DNA from: Nymphaea colorata
Taxonomy: Eukaryota; Streptophyta; Magnoliopsida; Nymphaeales; Nymphaeaceae
Direction of reading: 5' to 3'
NCBI RefSeq assembly: GCF_008831285.2
Contig: NC_045147.1
Location: 14,238,854 to 14,302,853 of the forward strand
DNA: 64,000 nt
A program made the translations under genes and the position numbers. Numbering within the stretch: position 1 is the first letter of the stretch; each line of letters starts with the position of its first letter. Positions 11,231-28,398 of this stretch are shown here, in pieces. The notes under the pieces are model-generated. The model searched no databases, was not told where the DNA came from, and saw only the letters and a list, made by a program, of their open reading frames with translations.

Positions 11231-12993
11231 GAGTGAATCTTCTAAGACTAGATCTCTGATAAATGTTTGTAGCAAATCACATTTTTATGTAAGCAACCTG
11301 TAACATTATCACAGTTTCTCTCAAGGCATGCTTGATCACCACCCATCTGTTGATCCTTGGCCTATATGTGCTTGTGACTGCAAAAATGCCTATGATCACA
11401 ACCACTGCTGTAAAAAAATGGCTCAAAGATCAGCCTTAGTCAACCGACTTTGGATGCAATTGGTCGCAAGCCAATTCCATTTAAATCAAATCATTGGCAA
11501 ATTTTGATCCAAATAATGAGCACCATACAAGAGTGCCACACATCACATATTACTTAGTTTTTGTTACTTCATAATATTTTTAAAACTTTCTTATTGTCAA
11601 TTATCTTATGTTCATATATTTTTCCTTTTATTTTTTAAAAATTTATGTGAGAATATATTTTGTCCCAATTCAGATTCAGTTCCGGAACGCTGCATTTTGG
11701 AACACCGCCATTAATCGTGTGTTCTTTTTTACCAATACGGAATTGCGTACGGTAACTACCAGTACCAGATGCTATGGATTTTGTGCTATCGAACTATTCC
11801 GGTTCTTGTCAAATTTGAAGTTGATCAATGGAGAGTACTTTGGGGAAATGCAAGGCATAGCAACACTAGGAGAACGATGGACGGTCGAGCTAAAGAACAC
11901 TGTGCTCTACAATCCATTCGGATCGACATCTCTTTTGAAGATTCTTCATTCAGGACAAGTGATTACTAAATGAGTACCATTTCGGTAGTCGTGTTATTTG
12001 AAGTTTACTAAGAACAGTTTGTCATTTAGATGGGAAAGTTAGCACCTTCGGAAAAAAAAAATGTATTTTATCTATTTTTCCTTATTATTCTTGCCTGTAT
12101 TAGCGAAGTTTACTTGGTATAGAACTTTTCCCAGTCGCTTGTAGGATTTCATTGCAAACAAACATCAAATAAATCTTTGACATTAAACTCATTTTAATCG
12201 GAAAAAACAAAAAAACAAAACAGAGCTTGGTGTCGTCCAAACACATAAGAAACTCATTCTTCATCTGCTTGTCTAGAAACAATCGATGATATGAACAGCC
12301 AGCTTATTTGATGCATACATGTACATATATGCATGGATTTTAGAATTTGTTCACTATTAAACATAAATTCTTGTACGCGTTAATGTCAACCATTAGTTAC
12401 ACATATAAATGTAAGTATATAAATTAAAATTTTAAAACCTTACTTGACAATCACGTTTAAACATCCTCCGAATAAAATCTTCCCATCCTTTTGAACGCTT
12501 GATGCAGTAACCATTCAAAGGAAAAAGTCTCGAGAATCACACAAACTTCCGGAGTCAAAATAGATACAGTATTATCATTAAAAACTTGCATGCACCAACA
12601 GTCACACGATCACTGCAAATATAAGAAACACTAGTAGGTAGCCAACCAGAGGACCGAGTACAAGAAGCAACAACCCGATACATATATAAGCATGCAGATT
12701 TATTTATAACCAGCAGAGAGCAGCACGTCAAGAGCAGGAAACAACCCCGAGCCTCCCTCTCCCGTGAGGAGAGGAGGAGACGCAAAACACTACCGTTTAC
12801 TGGCGACATTGGGAATGGAGTTTCGTGGCGGAAGCAGAAGCCCCTCGACTGACAGAGCAGGAGGAGGATATCAGGCATATGGCGTGATGTTGGTGGGTGG
12901 TGATAGTATTGTAGGCTGTGGCTGGCGGTCATGAATGCTCCTCCTCCCTTTAATGGGGTAGGAACGGGAAGCGGCCGGCCTAATAGGTGGTGG
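11231..12993. other. Intergenic region, downstream of the proline-rich gene
   Basis: Mostly AT-rich sequence without recognisable coding. An open frame at 11608-11973 (+) has no family motif and starts in poly-T-rich DNA, so it is not called. Part of 12560-12993 is probably the 3' UTR of the minus-strand proline-rich gene. Confidence 0.5.
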
Positions 12994-13533
12994 TCAAGGC
13001 CCGTGGTATGGCAGAGGAGGAGGAAGAGTGTAACCAGCTGGTGATGGGGTTTGAAGATACGGAGGAGGAGATGGTTGTTTAGATGGTGGACTCTTGCTGA
13101 TGTATGGCGGTGGCGGTGGCGGTGGTGAAGGGATAGAGATAGCGGGTGATGGTAGCCTGTAGGGAGAAGGTGCCGCCGGCGGCGGTGGTGAAGGGGTAGA
13201 GGGAGCGGGTGGCGGTAGCCTGTAGGGAGAAGGTGCCGCCGGCGGTGGCGGACCTGGTCGCAGTGGAGCATCAGGGTTGTGTACGGGAGGAGGCGTCGGC
13301 TGCAGTGCCGGCGTTCGTGACGATGATAGCGGAGGAGCAGCAGCGAGAGGCGGAGGTAAGGGAACAGTTGGAGATGTGACATTGGAGCCATTGTGTGCTA
13401 AATGGTCAGAAGGTGGAAGAGATGGAACTCCATCGTTGCAGACTGCATGTCCTGGCATGTATAAGAGGATCAGAGATGGAAACAGCAGAACGACACTGGT
13501 GACCATCTTCCCTTCCACCTTCAAGGGCTCCAT
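12994..13533 (-). CDS. Secreted proline-rich / extensin-like protein
   Basis: The frame encodes 179 residues without an intron. A hydrophobic segment at about residues 11-30 (VTSVVLLFPSLILLY) ending near AVC is a likely signal peptide. Met10 is an alternative start. The rest is about one-third Pro with Ser, Ala, Tyr and Arg. It includes SPPPP and longer Pro runs typical of extensin hydroxylation and arabinosylation sites, and YRLP and PPPY motifs. PPPPAAPSPYRLP occurs at residues 95-107 and 116-128, a 21-residue period. No kinase, pollen-Ole or LRR domain is present, so this is a small cell-wall proline-rich protein rather than a PERK or LRX. A TATA box lies 65-72 bp upstream of the ATG. Another minus-strand frame is also open over much of this GC-rich stretch, but it lacks a signal peptide and ordered repeats. 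Confidence 0.8.
   Translation of the reverse strand: MEPLKVEGKMVTSVVLLFPSLILLYMPGHAVCNDGVPSLPPSDHLAHNGSNVTSPTVPLPPPLAAAPPLSSSRTPALQPTPPPVHNPDAPLRPGPPPPAAPSPYRLPPPAPSTPSPPPPAAPSPYRLPSPAISIPSPPPPPPPYISKSPPSKQPSPPPYLQTPSPAGYTLPPPLPYHGP
13126..13251 (-). repeat. 63-bp in-frame tandem duplication in the proline-rich gene
   Basis: Two 63-bp units encode residues 95-115 and 116-136, both containing PPPPAAPSPYRLP. The DNA identity is high, including gtagcctgtagggagaagg in both units, which implies a recent duplication. Confidence 0.85.
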
Positions 13534-13597
13534 GGCCGGTGGCCCTCTACTCAGAATTCTCGGTGGTGGTGGTGCAGAAACGGCATAACCGGCAATC

Positions 13598-13605
13598 CTT
13601 TTATA
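13598..13605 (-). promoter_or_regulatory. TATA box of the proline-rich gene
   Basis: TATAAAAG on the minus strand lies 65-72 bp upstream of the start codon at 13533. It is a consensus plant TATA box at a typical distance. Confidence 0.65.
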
Positions 13606-15205
13606 CCAATCTAACGCTGTTCATCATCATTTTTGCCTTTGAACCGTGCCTGTCTTTTCTCTATCTTCTTTGTCGGATCTCGATGATCTCGATGTAAATT
13701 TCTGCTCAGGCAAAATGGACAGTTTGGCCTATGCAAACTACGCAATTACGTTTAAAATGATCAATTCTTCGCAAATTTTCGTAATTCTAATAAAAAAATG
13801 TGATTTACATGATTAATTTTTGTTAATAGGATCTATTTTTTAAATAAGATATTCGTTAAGCATCTTTTAAGTTGAGTTCATTTTTTTTCCTTGTATGATG
13901 TTTAATTCTATGTTGAATCTGGCCATCATAGATTTCAAAACTACGTTGTCGTCAGACCCCTCTCTCTCTCTTAAGACCACAAATTCGTGGTTTTAATAAG
14001 GTAACACAGATTCAAAATCCTTAGTTGAAAATTCTACTGTTTGTTTAAACTATGAATTTAACCTTAAGGTAACCTTCATTCTAACCTCGCATCTCATACC
14101 CATAGCTATCAAATATGGTCCAATAAAAAAAATATACTTGCAATGGAATATCAAAAGTAAGCCTGAGACTGGTCATGAATTAGTTGTCATGGACTATAAA
14201 TTCTTCGTAATATGAGAAAGGGAAGCCTGTAGGTTGCTACAAATAGAGTCTTTCAAATAACTATTTTTCTTGTGTCAAATTTTCTAAATTTCTCACTTTT
14301 ATTTACAACAGCACAAAATAAACATCAAAATTTTGGACACCAAATTTGTAAAAGATCTTTATTAAAAAACCAAAATTTTAAAGGCTGACTGTGAAGGCCC
14401 GAGAAGGAGGAAAGGAAACGAAAAGCATCCGCCCGTGACTATCCCTGACATGAAGCCATGGACAAGTGTCATCACTCTTATCGTGCAGCTCAACACCAAT
14501 CAAACACACTGAAACCTTTGAACAGTGCCGTCATTGAAGAAATCATGAATATTTCTGGACCTGCAAAGTAGGCTGGCTGAAAGCCTGCAACTCCCGTCCC
14601 TAACATTTTGATCTTGCGGCCGTTCAGGGCAGCAAGTTCGATGACGGAAAAAGTGACCTTGGGGAGGGAAAAAGCCAATAACCTCCTCCCATCAAGCTGG
14701 AGAAATCTATAAATCCCCGCCATGGACTGCCAAGTGTGCATGCAAGTCTCCTTTAACCTGTTGATAAACATGGGAAGTATCGGTTCTGCTTGCTTTCTTT
14801 GAAATAAGCTATTTTTTACTGATATTTTATTTGAAATTTTGGCTGCAAATCGAACTGACATCCATCTTCAATGGACTTTTGGAACGAAATTGTTTAATTT
14901 TCTCAATCGTCAACATGGCGATTGATGATTGCACTTGAAAACTGTAAAATTGAGAGTGACGCGAGAGAGGACACACATAATGAGGTCTACCAACATCAGC
15001 TTTGGCACCTTTGGATGAGGACGGGTTGGGGTATTTCCACCAACAAAGAACAATGAGAATAAATGGGGGTTTTTGGATGACACCTTCATTTAATCCAATT
15101 TTGTAAAAACTAAGTTTGATAAAGACCAAGGCCTTTAATGGGTTTTAGAAATTTTATTTTTTTTGTTCGGGTGACATCGAAAACCTAGTTTTTGAATAAC
15201 CTAAG
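13606..15205. other. AT-rich intergenic region with one unrecognised GC-richer open frame
   Basis: The sequence is mostly low-complexity AT-rich DNA. At 14490-14861 (-) an open frame ends with LAALNGRKIKMLGTGV and PAYFAGPEIF and has gene-like composition. It also has a possible splice acceptor (tttctccag) at about 14700. I do not recognise a family, and it may be a fragment of a captured or decayed gene. A T-rich tract near 15150-15165 could be the poly(A) tail of the minus-strand LINE further on. Confidence 0.4.
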
Positions 15206-15515
15206 GTTGTATTTGGTAGCTTCTGATCTAAGATTCAAAACTGCACAAAAAGCTGTATTTTCGGATATCTTCAGTTTAAACAGTAACACATGTTAAAAAC
15301 CATGGATTTAAGGTCTAATTGGAGGGAGAGACGAAGGTCTGGTCTTAAAACCATGGACAGATCAGCAGTAAAACAAACACAACACAAAGGAAAAGGTTTT
15401 TCACTCAATCTCACAAAACTAAGTTTTCTCCAAACCCAGTTTTGATATCACCAAAACATTCTAAAAACCGTGTTTGGATGCAAGCCAGGTTTCAAAGTGT
15501 CGTCCAAACACCTAC
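15206..15515. mobile_element. Candidate MITE with GTTTGG-type ends
   Basis: The left end ggttgtatttgg follows TAA, and the right end reads ccaaacacctac before TTA. The ends are loosely inverted (GG/GT-TGT-TTTGG). The flanking triplets are complementary rather than identical, so the element is either slightly misplaced or decayed. Confidence 0.35.
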
Positions 15516-15875
15516 TTAGGCTTCGATGACGATACACCCAATGAGCAGGGATACATATTCAAAGTCATTACACAAATGAGCATCTAATGCAGAGTTCAAC
15601 AAAAGTTGAGGTAACCTATTATTTGTCCTATACAAAAATTGCCACAAACACCATTTTCAATGCCAAGCAAGAGTTCACTTAATAATAGGTTTTACACCTT
15701 GATCTCAACATGGTCCATGAAACTCCTACCACTCATTTTTCTTTAATAATTGGAAGCTCCTTGACCGTAATATCCCAACACGAATTTGAATGCCATACAA
15801 AACGGTAAACACTACTTCAACCGTGCAGCGGATCTCTTCCTTGATTGTAACCAGGAGTGAGCCACTGATGAATGA

Positions 15876-17990
15876 CTATCCTAACAGGATCTGACTAGTT
15901 CTATTTGAGAAACATTTCACAAAATGAATGCCAAACCTCCCTTTTTGCATCGTAGACAAATTTAAATATCTCTTAATATGTAGCTTAATTTCTGTAACAC
16001 CAAATTTTCCACAAACCAACATTAAAACAAAGAATTTAACACTGACGAAGTTTCTTGCAGTAAAATCTTTTATGCCACCGCGAATCTTAGGCTCTTTCAT
16101 ATTCATTTGAAATGGATCCCGTAACCTTGAACCAGGATGAAATATGTTTCCATATACTCGCAGAAAAGTAGCAAAAAGACAATAAATGTGTTTCATCCTC
16201 CACATTTCTGCCACATAATGTGCATTTTTGGATGCTCGTAGGAAACCTACTCTTTGAGTTGCACCTGTTGCTCTCTATATATGAAAACTGCAACCATAAG
16301 AAAGTCAGCATGCATGAGGGAGACCCTTAAAATTCCAAAACTTTACTTATCCATTTCACCTTAATCCTACGCACCCTAACATGTTCCCATGTTTGTCTTC
16401 ATGTTGTAGTTGGCTTCAAATTGCATTGCCAACTTCGAAAACAACACGATGGGTTATACACAGTAAAAAACCAATGACAGAGCTACATATAGGCTGGTGT
16501 GGGCAGTTGCCCACACCATCTTCTCAATTTTCTCTCATTTTTACATTAAGATCGTTTACTATTTACTTTGTTACACATGTAAGTGCCCCTTCATGTATGA
16601 AAACTTGTGAATCAGTGCCCCTCCAGAAAATTTTTCTGGCTCCGCCACTGTAAAAAGGAAATCATAAACATTTTGGATATGTCTCCACCTATCTTTAATA
16701 TTATCGTCCATTGATAGAACCTCCTTGATGCATTTAACTCCTATGAACTCCACCTCTTCAAAATGTTGAATATGGACTAAATTTAAAAGGATCTCATCGT
16801 GCCATGGATCGAACCAAAATTTGGCTAATTCACCACTTTCAACGACCCTACAAGCACTTTTTTTTAATCTTTCTCCATTTAACCCTTACGTCGCCATTAA
16901 GGGGAAAGATTACCCCCAAGGTAAGAGTCCCAAGGACTTTTACGGTTGAAATATTTTTTTCGGCACAAACTTGCCTAAAGACCTGGGTGGGTGAGAGCAA
17001 TACAAGCCAAATAAGCTAAATTAGCAGACTTGATTTTATTTAATCTCCGAATGCCAATACCTCCCTCTTTCACAGGCAATGAAATAATATTCCAGTAAAG
17101 GAGATGAAGTTTACATTTTTCATCTTGATCACCCCACAGAAACTTTCTAATCATACTTATCATTCTCTTAGTAACTGAGGACAGACAATTACTAACTAAT
17201 GCCCAATAAGTGGGAAGAGCTGCTAGGATCGATTTAGTTAGGCATATTTTTCCAGTATATGATAGTAACTTCCCTTTTCGAATCCTCAGTTTGTTCCACA
17301 TTTTAAGGAGCATTGCTTCCCAGGCAAAATTTGCCAAATGTTTCGAACTTAATAGAAGATCCAAGTAACTAGTGGGAAAATGCCTATGTCGCCAACCAAA
17401 TCTTTTGAGTAATATAAGAAATATCATTGCCATCAAGGCAAAATAGAAAGAATATAGATTTGTTTCTGTTTATTTTCATATCAGTTCCTTGTTCGAAGTT
17501 GTAGATGTATAAACTTTTTGAAAATCAATGCATCATCAGCCTCACCTCCTCTACCCAACTTTGCCACGAAGAAGAGAGTTCCTCACCAGTGCAGCCTGCA
17601 AAGATCTAAAGAAAAATTTCATGACTAAGATGAGCAAGTACGGCGATAGAGAATCACTTAGCAGAGACTATAGGCAATGTCAAAATATTCACTCTCTCGA
17701 CCACCCATCACCATTGCATAAAAAGCACTAGAGACACAATCCATAATTCTATCATATATCATAGCAACCAACACGAAACTCCAATTTACCGAATCACATG
17801 CTTTGGAAAGATCTATCACAATATATACACATGCCCCTCTGCCTTACGACATCGCATATACCATCTCAGTGAGCTAGTAGTAGAAGCTACCATGCATGCT
17901 CCTTTAAAGTATATTAAGAAAAGACTTCGTGTTCCCATCCCATTCTTTGAGTCATTGTACCCCAGAATACTTCCTCTTCCTCCAAAGCAC
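15876..17990 (-). mobile_element. Decayed L1-type LINE retrotransposon (reverse transcriptase and zf-RVT)
   Basis: Read on the minus strand, the reverse-transcriptase landmarks appear in order. They are IDLSKACDSVNWSF (about 17815-17775), SPYLLILVMKFFFRSL (about 17640-17590) and a degenerate active site reading ADDALIF in place of FADD (about 17545). Then comes the thumb/connection region KLLSYTGKICLTKSILAALP with IRKFLWGDQDEKCKLHLLYW (17436-16975). WFDPWHDEI follows at about 16800, then the zinc-binding domain CTLCGRNVEDETHLLSFC at about 16240. This order is that of plant L1 ORF2. Stops and frameshifts break the frame, so it is dead. The endonuclease and ORF1 were not found, and the copy is probably 5'-truncated. 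Confidence 0.88.
16472..16650. mobile_element. 179-bp MITE nested in the LINE
   Basis: The left end caatgacagagcta and right end tagc/ctggctccgccactg are inverted repeats over about 14 bp with three transitions (consensus CARTGRCRGAGCYA). The flanks are taaaaaac (16464-16471) and taaaaagg (16651-16658), six of eight identical, consistent with an 8-bp hAT-like target duplication. The interior has a near-perfect hairpin (ggtgtgggca / tgcccacacc) at about 16496-16519. It interrupts the LINE between its RT connection region and its zinc-binding domain, so it is younger than the LINE. Confidence 0.72.
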
Positions 17991-18791
17991 CAATCAGCTT
18001 GAGTCTTGTGCTTATCTCTTACATTGCACAACCAGGTGAACCTCTGTCCTCCCTAAGCTGAAGGTTATCCAAGCCTTTTTGAAGATGGACGGCCTTATTT
18101 CCAACTCCAATTATGCAAACATGCTTTAACACGATTGCAGGGCAAAAGAAAAAGTTAAGAATCAAAGTTACATACACAGATCCTTTCATATTGCAGAGCT
18201 CGTCACAAACAAATCCTTTGATGGTGCGGAGCACAAAGCTAATTGAATAATCTGCAAATCTGTACTAAATGATATTAGTTTCATCACGAAAAACGTCTCA
18301 AGAAATTTTCCGATCACATAAGAAATGAGATTTGGCAGATCATGCATATGATGTGCTCGGCTTCGGAGATCGTAGAGAATATGAAGACATGAGACTTGAT
18401 AGTTGCTGATAAACCTGAACTCATTTAGTAAGATCTGAATAAATGCCTCTCAAAGCATGTGTTTAGCCAATAAAACCCTGCCCTTTTCCAACTTAGTCAA
18501 ATCATTCAAATTCAGGTCCAGTTTAACTCTAAATTCGAACAGAAATGTTGATTAAAACAAACCAGATGAGCAAAAACTTAGTAATATTTAGAGCCAATTA
18601 CTCCTTAAAGTAGAGGTTTGTAACCAATGACTAAACACTGGATTTTAGATCTTCTTATTAAGCGGTGCATCAGGGATCTCATCCTTCGCCTAATGCTTGG
18701 ATCTAAACACGCGATTCCGTAGCAGATCCAACATTCCAGAATTCAAAGGTACCCACCGCCACAGGTTCTGTTGGGGGAGTCGGAAGATGGT
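17991..18791. other. Intergenic region upstream of the second PPR gene
   Basis: No gene is recognised. The 18040-18240 stretch may hold more 5' LINE sequence, too decayed to read. The last 100-150 bases include the leader of the PPR gene. Confidence 0.45.
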
Positions 18792-20324
18792 ATGAACCGG
18801 ATCAGAGAAGTTCACGCCTACGCCCTCAGAAACGGCGTGGAGCAGACCAAGTTCCTGATCACGAAGCTCCTGGAGATCCCCTGCATCGACTACGCGCGAG
18901 CCATCTTTGATCGAGCCATCAATCCGGAGCTCTTCCTCTACAACAAACTCATACAGCATTACTCCTCCCATGGCCCCTGCGAGCAGTGCCTCTCTCTCTA
19001 CTCCAGTCTGTGCCGCCTTGGCCGCCTACCTAACGAGTACACCTTTCCCTTCATGCTTAAGGCTTGCGCCTCTCTTCTCTCCGCCGGAGACGGCCGGAAC
19101 CTCCATACCCACATCGTCAAATTGGGTTTTGGATCGGATGTTTTCGTTTCCACTGCGATGATTGACATGTATGCGAAGAGCGGATGTTTGGAAGACGCAC
19201 ACGGCGTGTTTGATGAAATGCCTGAGAGAGACGTGCCCTCTTGGAACTCGCTTATTGGCGGGTATGCGAGGCTAGGGCGTTTGAGCATTGCGAAGGAGCT
19301 GTTTGACCGGATGGGTTACCGCAGGAACGTGATCTCGTGGACCTCCGTGGTTTCGGGGTACGCACAGAACGGGCAGTATCACGAAGCCGTGGATATGTAT
19401 GTGAAGATGGTAGAGGAAGGCCTGAAGCCAAACCATGTGACGATTGCTAGTGTTCTTCCTGCTTGTGCTCATCTTGGAGCGTTGGACATGGGGGAAAGGA
19501 TAGATGTGTATGCTAGGGAGAATGACTATTTCCAGAACATATTTGTGAGTAATGCGCTGGTTGAGATGTACGCCAAGTGCGGAAAGATCGATTCTGCACG
19601 GCGCGTGTTCGGTGAGATTGCGGAGAAGAATGTTTGTTCATGGAATTCGATGATTACAGGGTTGGCAGTACATGGTAGATGGCGAGAAGCTCTTACTCTG
19701 TTTGAAGATATGCAAAGTGAAGGCTTCATTCCTGATGATATCACCTTTGTTGGTGTTCTATGTGCGTGCACTCATGGAGGGCTAGTGAAGCAAGGGCGAC
19801 AGTATTTCAATTTTATGAAGAGCAGATTCGGCATTTCGCCTAAATTGGAGCACTACAGTTGCATGGTTGATCTTCTTGGTCGAGCCGGGCTGCTGAGAGA
19901 AGCTTACGAAATGCTAATGAAGATGCCGATGAAGCCAGATTCAGTTGTTTGGGGAACACTGCTTGGTGCTTGTAGCTTCCATGCCAATGTAGAGATTGGT
20001 GAGGCAGCAGCCGAGAAGCTTTTCGAGCTTGAGCCCTGGAATCCAGGAAACTATGTGATCATGTCCAATATATATGCTGCTAGAGGCAGATGGGATGGAG
20101 TTGCAAGGATTAGGCTCCGGATGAAAGGCCGATCTCTGCAGAAGGCTGCAGGCTACAGCTTAATTGAAGAAGATGGAATCCTCCACAAGTTCACGGTCGA
20201 AGATAATTCACACCCATACAGCTATCAGATTTACAGGTTACTAGATGAACTCACCTCGCAGATGAAACTTGTCGGCTATGTGCCAACTGTAGAATTTGAG
20301 ACAGTGGATGGTATTTCATTGTGA
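18792..20324 (+). CDS. PLS-class PPR protein with E/E+ tail, At5g08510-like
   Basis: An intronless frame encodes 510 residues from the ATG at 18792. The pattern alternates P, L and S repeats, for example FVSTAMIDMYAKSGCLEDA, NVISWTSVVSGYAQNG and FVSNALVEMYAKCGKIDSA. It ends with E and E+ motifs (EHYSCMVDLLGRAG, VVWGTLLGACSFH, NYVIMSNIYAARGRWDGV, GYSLIEEDGILHKFTVED). There is no DYW deaminase domain. Such proteins specify C-to-U RNA editing sites in mitochondria or plastids and recruit a deaminase in trans. The sequence resembles my recollection of Arabidopsis At5g08510 throughout, including the N-terminal HAYALRNGVEQTK. I chose 18792 because that protein starts at the equivalent Met. The ATG at 18771 adds seven residues in frame and is possible. 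An obvious transit peptide is lacking, which this family member shares. Confidence 0.92.
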   Translation: MNRIREVHAYALRNGVEQTKFLITKLLEIPCIDYARAIFDRAINPELFLYNKLIQHYSSHGPCEQCLSLYSSLCRLGRLPNEYTFPFMLKACASLLSAGDGRNLHTHIVKLGFGSDVFVSTAMIDMYAKSGCLEDAHGVFDEMPERDVPSWNSLIGGYARLGRLSIAKELFDRMGYRRNVISWTSVVSGYAQNGQYHEAVDMYVKMVEEGLKPNHVTIASVLPACAHLGALDMGERIDVYARENDYFQNIFVSNALVEMYAKCGKIDSARRVFGEIAEKNVCSWNSMITGLAVHGRWREALTLFEDMQSEGFIPDDITFVGVLCACTHGGLVKQGRQYFNFMKSRFGISPKLEHYSCMVDLLGRAGLLREAYEMLMKMPMKPDSVVWGTLLGACSFHANVEIGEAAAEKLFELEPWNPGNYVIMSNIYAARGRWDGVARIRLRMKGRSLQKAAGYSLIEEDGILHKFTVEDNSHPYSYQIYRLLDELTSQMKLVGYVPTVEFETVDGISL

Positions 20325-22495
20325 AGCAATGTTTATTCAACTCCAAACGGAGGAAGCTGAGAAGCGTACAAAAAATCATTAAGCAGCGGTGATAAATTGG
20401 ACCATGAAAATAAAACATGAAAATATTTTAGCATTTCTGTCATATTTTAGCAATCATCAAGCATTTTGAATGGTCTGAGCTGCGGCAGAGATTGGATTTT
20501 TTTAGCTGAGGGGCATTTGAGTCACCGTTCCTGATCTAGTGGCTGGACCAATATCGAGCTTTCTCACAATATAAAGTTTTGACCAGTTAGTGTGGACAGT
20601 ACACCAGCCCACATGTAGGTCCGATGCTGGCCTACCACCTCACCAGCCCACATATTGCTCTGCTACCGGCCCCAAGTTGGCTGCGTGTCATCGGCTAAAT
20701 CACTTACTACCTAGTATGAGGCACTGGCTATTGAATTTCATGTCTTCTGTGATTTTGCCAAACTGTCCATTCCCTCCGCCATGCTCTTCTTCCCTCCATG
20801 GAGAAATTTAACCATTTTAGTTTCTTTGTGCTTGTTGTGATAATAGCTTCTGGAAATATCAATTTCTATTCTTGGTGTTTCAGATTCGGATCTTGGCCTC
20901 TTGACCTGCTAGTCTTTATTCGAGGAAAGCTACATGCATAATTTTGAACAAGCCTGATTCCTCATTGAGTTAGATTGTCACTTTAAAAGAGGTACTCCTA
21001 GCTTTATTACTTACAAATACACATAAATATGTTTACATAATTATACTTGTAATCAAGCATGATCCACAAAATGTAAGCAAAACAATGCACAAGTTAACAA
21101 AACATAAAAACCACACGCTTTATAAATTCAATGGTTGATGCATGTAAACGTCCACTCCACCATTCAGACAAGCGATTCATTTATTAAGACAAAAGTCCAC
21201 CCTTTTTCTCGGACAAGCCTTTTCTCCTCTTACTCCCGTTGTGTTTGAGGGAGGCGTGCGCGTGTGCGGCAAAGCATCCATCATTCAAAGCAAAAGAAAT
21301 CTTGCTTTGATTTCAAGGAGATGAAGAATGCTGACGTATAAAACATTCGCTATCGACATCATTTAGCTGGAGAATGCTTAAAACCAGATAACAAACGAGG
21401 AAAGAATTATCCGAATCGAGTAGTAACAGCTTATTATTAACCGAAAGATTTAGTAATAGAATCCAAGACTAGTGGCTCTATAAATCAGGTCATAGCAGCG
21501 GTATATAAATTTTAAACATCCAACGATTTGGTTTGAACTAAAAAGGAACCAAGATAATGGCAATCAGATGTTTAGTGACGTCTTGATTTGTTGATGAAAA
21601 GAAAACCAGTGCCTTTTCCAACTTATCCATGTATGAGGTCCATATTCATGCACCTGGTTTGGAACTCACGCTTCACTTTCCGATCCTTTTAAATGAAGTT
21701 GACACAATGGATTCAGGAGCATGAAACCTCCCTTGTTTGGAAGAATCAAATCAAAACAAATGGCAAGAGTTGACAACTTAGCCATAACTATAAACCCCCC
21801 CCCCCCCCCCGATCGATCACATGCCCTCTAGATCCAACAAAACCGATCTCATTAATACATACATTAAACCCAAATCCAATTTCATTAGTGCATATAGTAA
21901 ACCCATTTAACCCAACTCGTTTACATCTCCATCAAACTTCGGGTGACAATAACATTCATTTTTTGAGTGAGCAGAAGATCAACAATCCACAGTTAAAAGA
22001 AGACATGACATGAAGACCCCTCCATTCTCCTTGTCTTTAGGTTCCTGAGCTCCATGAGAACCTAAGTGGGGTACTGTATGTCATTCAACTTAAATGTCTT
22101 GGTCTCAAGCCATTATGGTCCAGAAGAGTAGTACTCACAGGCCGGAATTGAATAGGCAACATGCCTTGTATATGCCCACCTAACCGACCAGCCATACTAG
22201 GCATCTTGAGACAATAATGTCACCCAATCTAAACAAGATATTCGAAAGCAAAGCAAAAACAACAATCATCAATTCTTGTAAATTTCTTTCATTAATATAT
22301 AGAAGGTTCATTACAAGCCCCACTGCCGTGACATGTGCAGTTTGGAAGAAAAATTGGGTTCTAAGATCAGTCCATGGGGGACGGTTCTATGTATTATTTT
22401 ACGATCGAAATTCTTCGAAATACTCGAAACATGTAAATGTTTTGTTTTACTTCATGCCAATTTATGTTTCAACATTAGTTCTAAGTTCCCTAGCA
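20325..22495. other. Intergenic region between the PPR gene and the first Ca2+-ATPase
   Basis: Holds the 3' UTRs of two converging genes and otherwise AT-rich DNA without recognised coding. A homopolymer C tract lies at 21795-21810. Confidence 0.5.
21795..21810. repeat. Poly-C homopolymer tract
   Basis: Sixteen consecutive C residues in otherwise AT-rich DNA. The exact length is uncertain because homopolymers are error-prone. Confidence 0.85.
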
Positions 22496-27950
<5,455 letters not shown>

Positions 27951-28398
27951 GTTTTTTTTTTTCCACAAGAAAGTTTGCTCTCTGATCAAATCCAATCTTT
28001 GCTAGTAGCTTCGATATCAAGAACGCCTACTGACTCCTTCCCCCTGGGCACAAGCCAAGGACTAACAAACGAGAAGAAGATACTCAATACCAAGAAATTG
28101 GTCAAATGATTTTCAGAAAAATAAGAAATTTAGCGAGTAACAGAGATTCATAATGGGCACCAACCTACTGTTCTGCAGTTTGGTGTGGTTGGCAAACAAA
28201 ATATTCACGATCTGTGAACCAAAAGCTACTAGTAAATTGAAATAAAACGAGACACTTGAACATCTCGAGAAACTATTTCGTCTACAAAAAATTATTGCAT
28301 AGACGCAAACAATTAGAAACCTAAGCATCTTCTTATGCCGTTTCGCAGGAGTCTTTTGGGTGTTGCGCAAGGGTCCTCCCCTGTGTTTGCAACGAAAC

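Noticed and set aside
11608-11973. 121-residue plus-strand open frame
   Set aside because: It starts in T-rich DNA, has no recognisable domain and no codon bias, and is probably chance or transposon relic.
12555-13391. 278-residue minus-strand frame overlapping the proline-rich gene
   Set aside because: It is a shifted frame of the same GC-rich repeats, rich in Arg, His and Leu, with no signal peptide or ordered motif.
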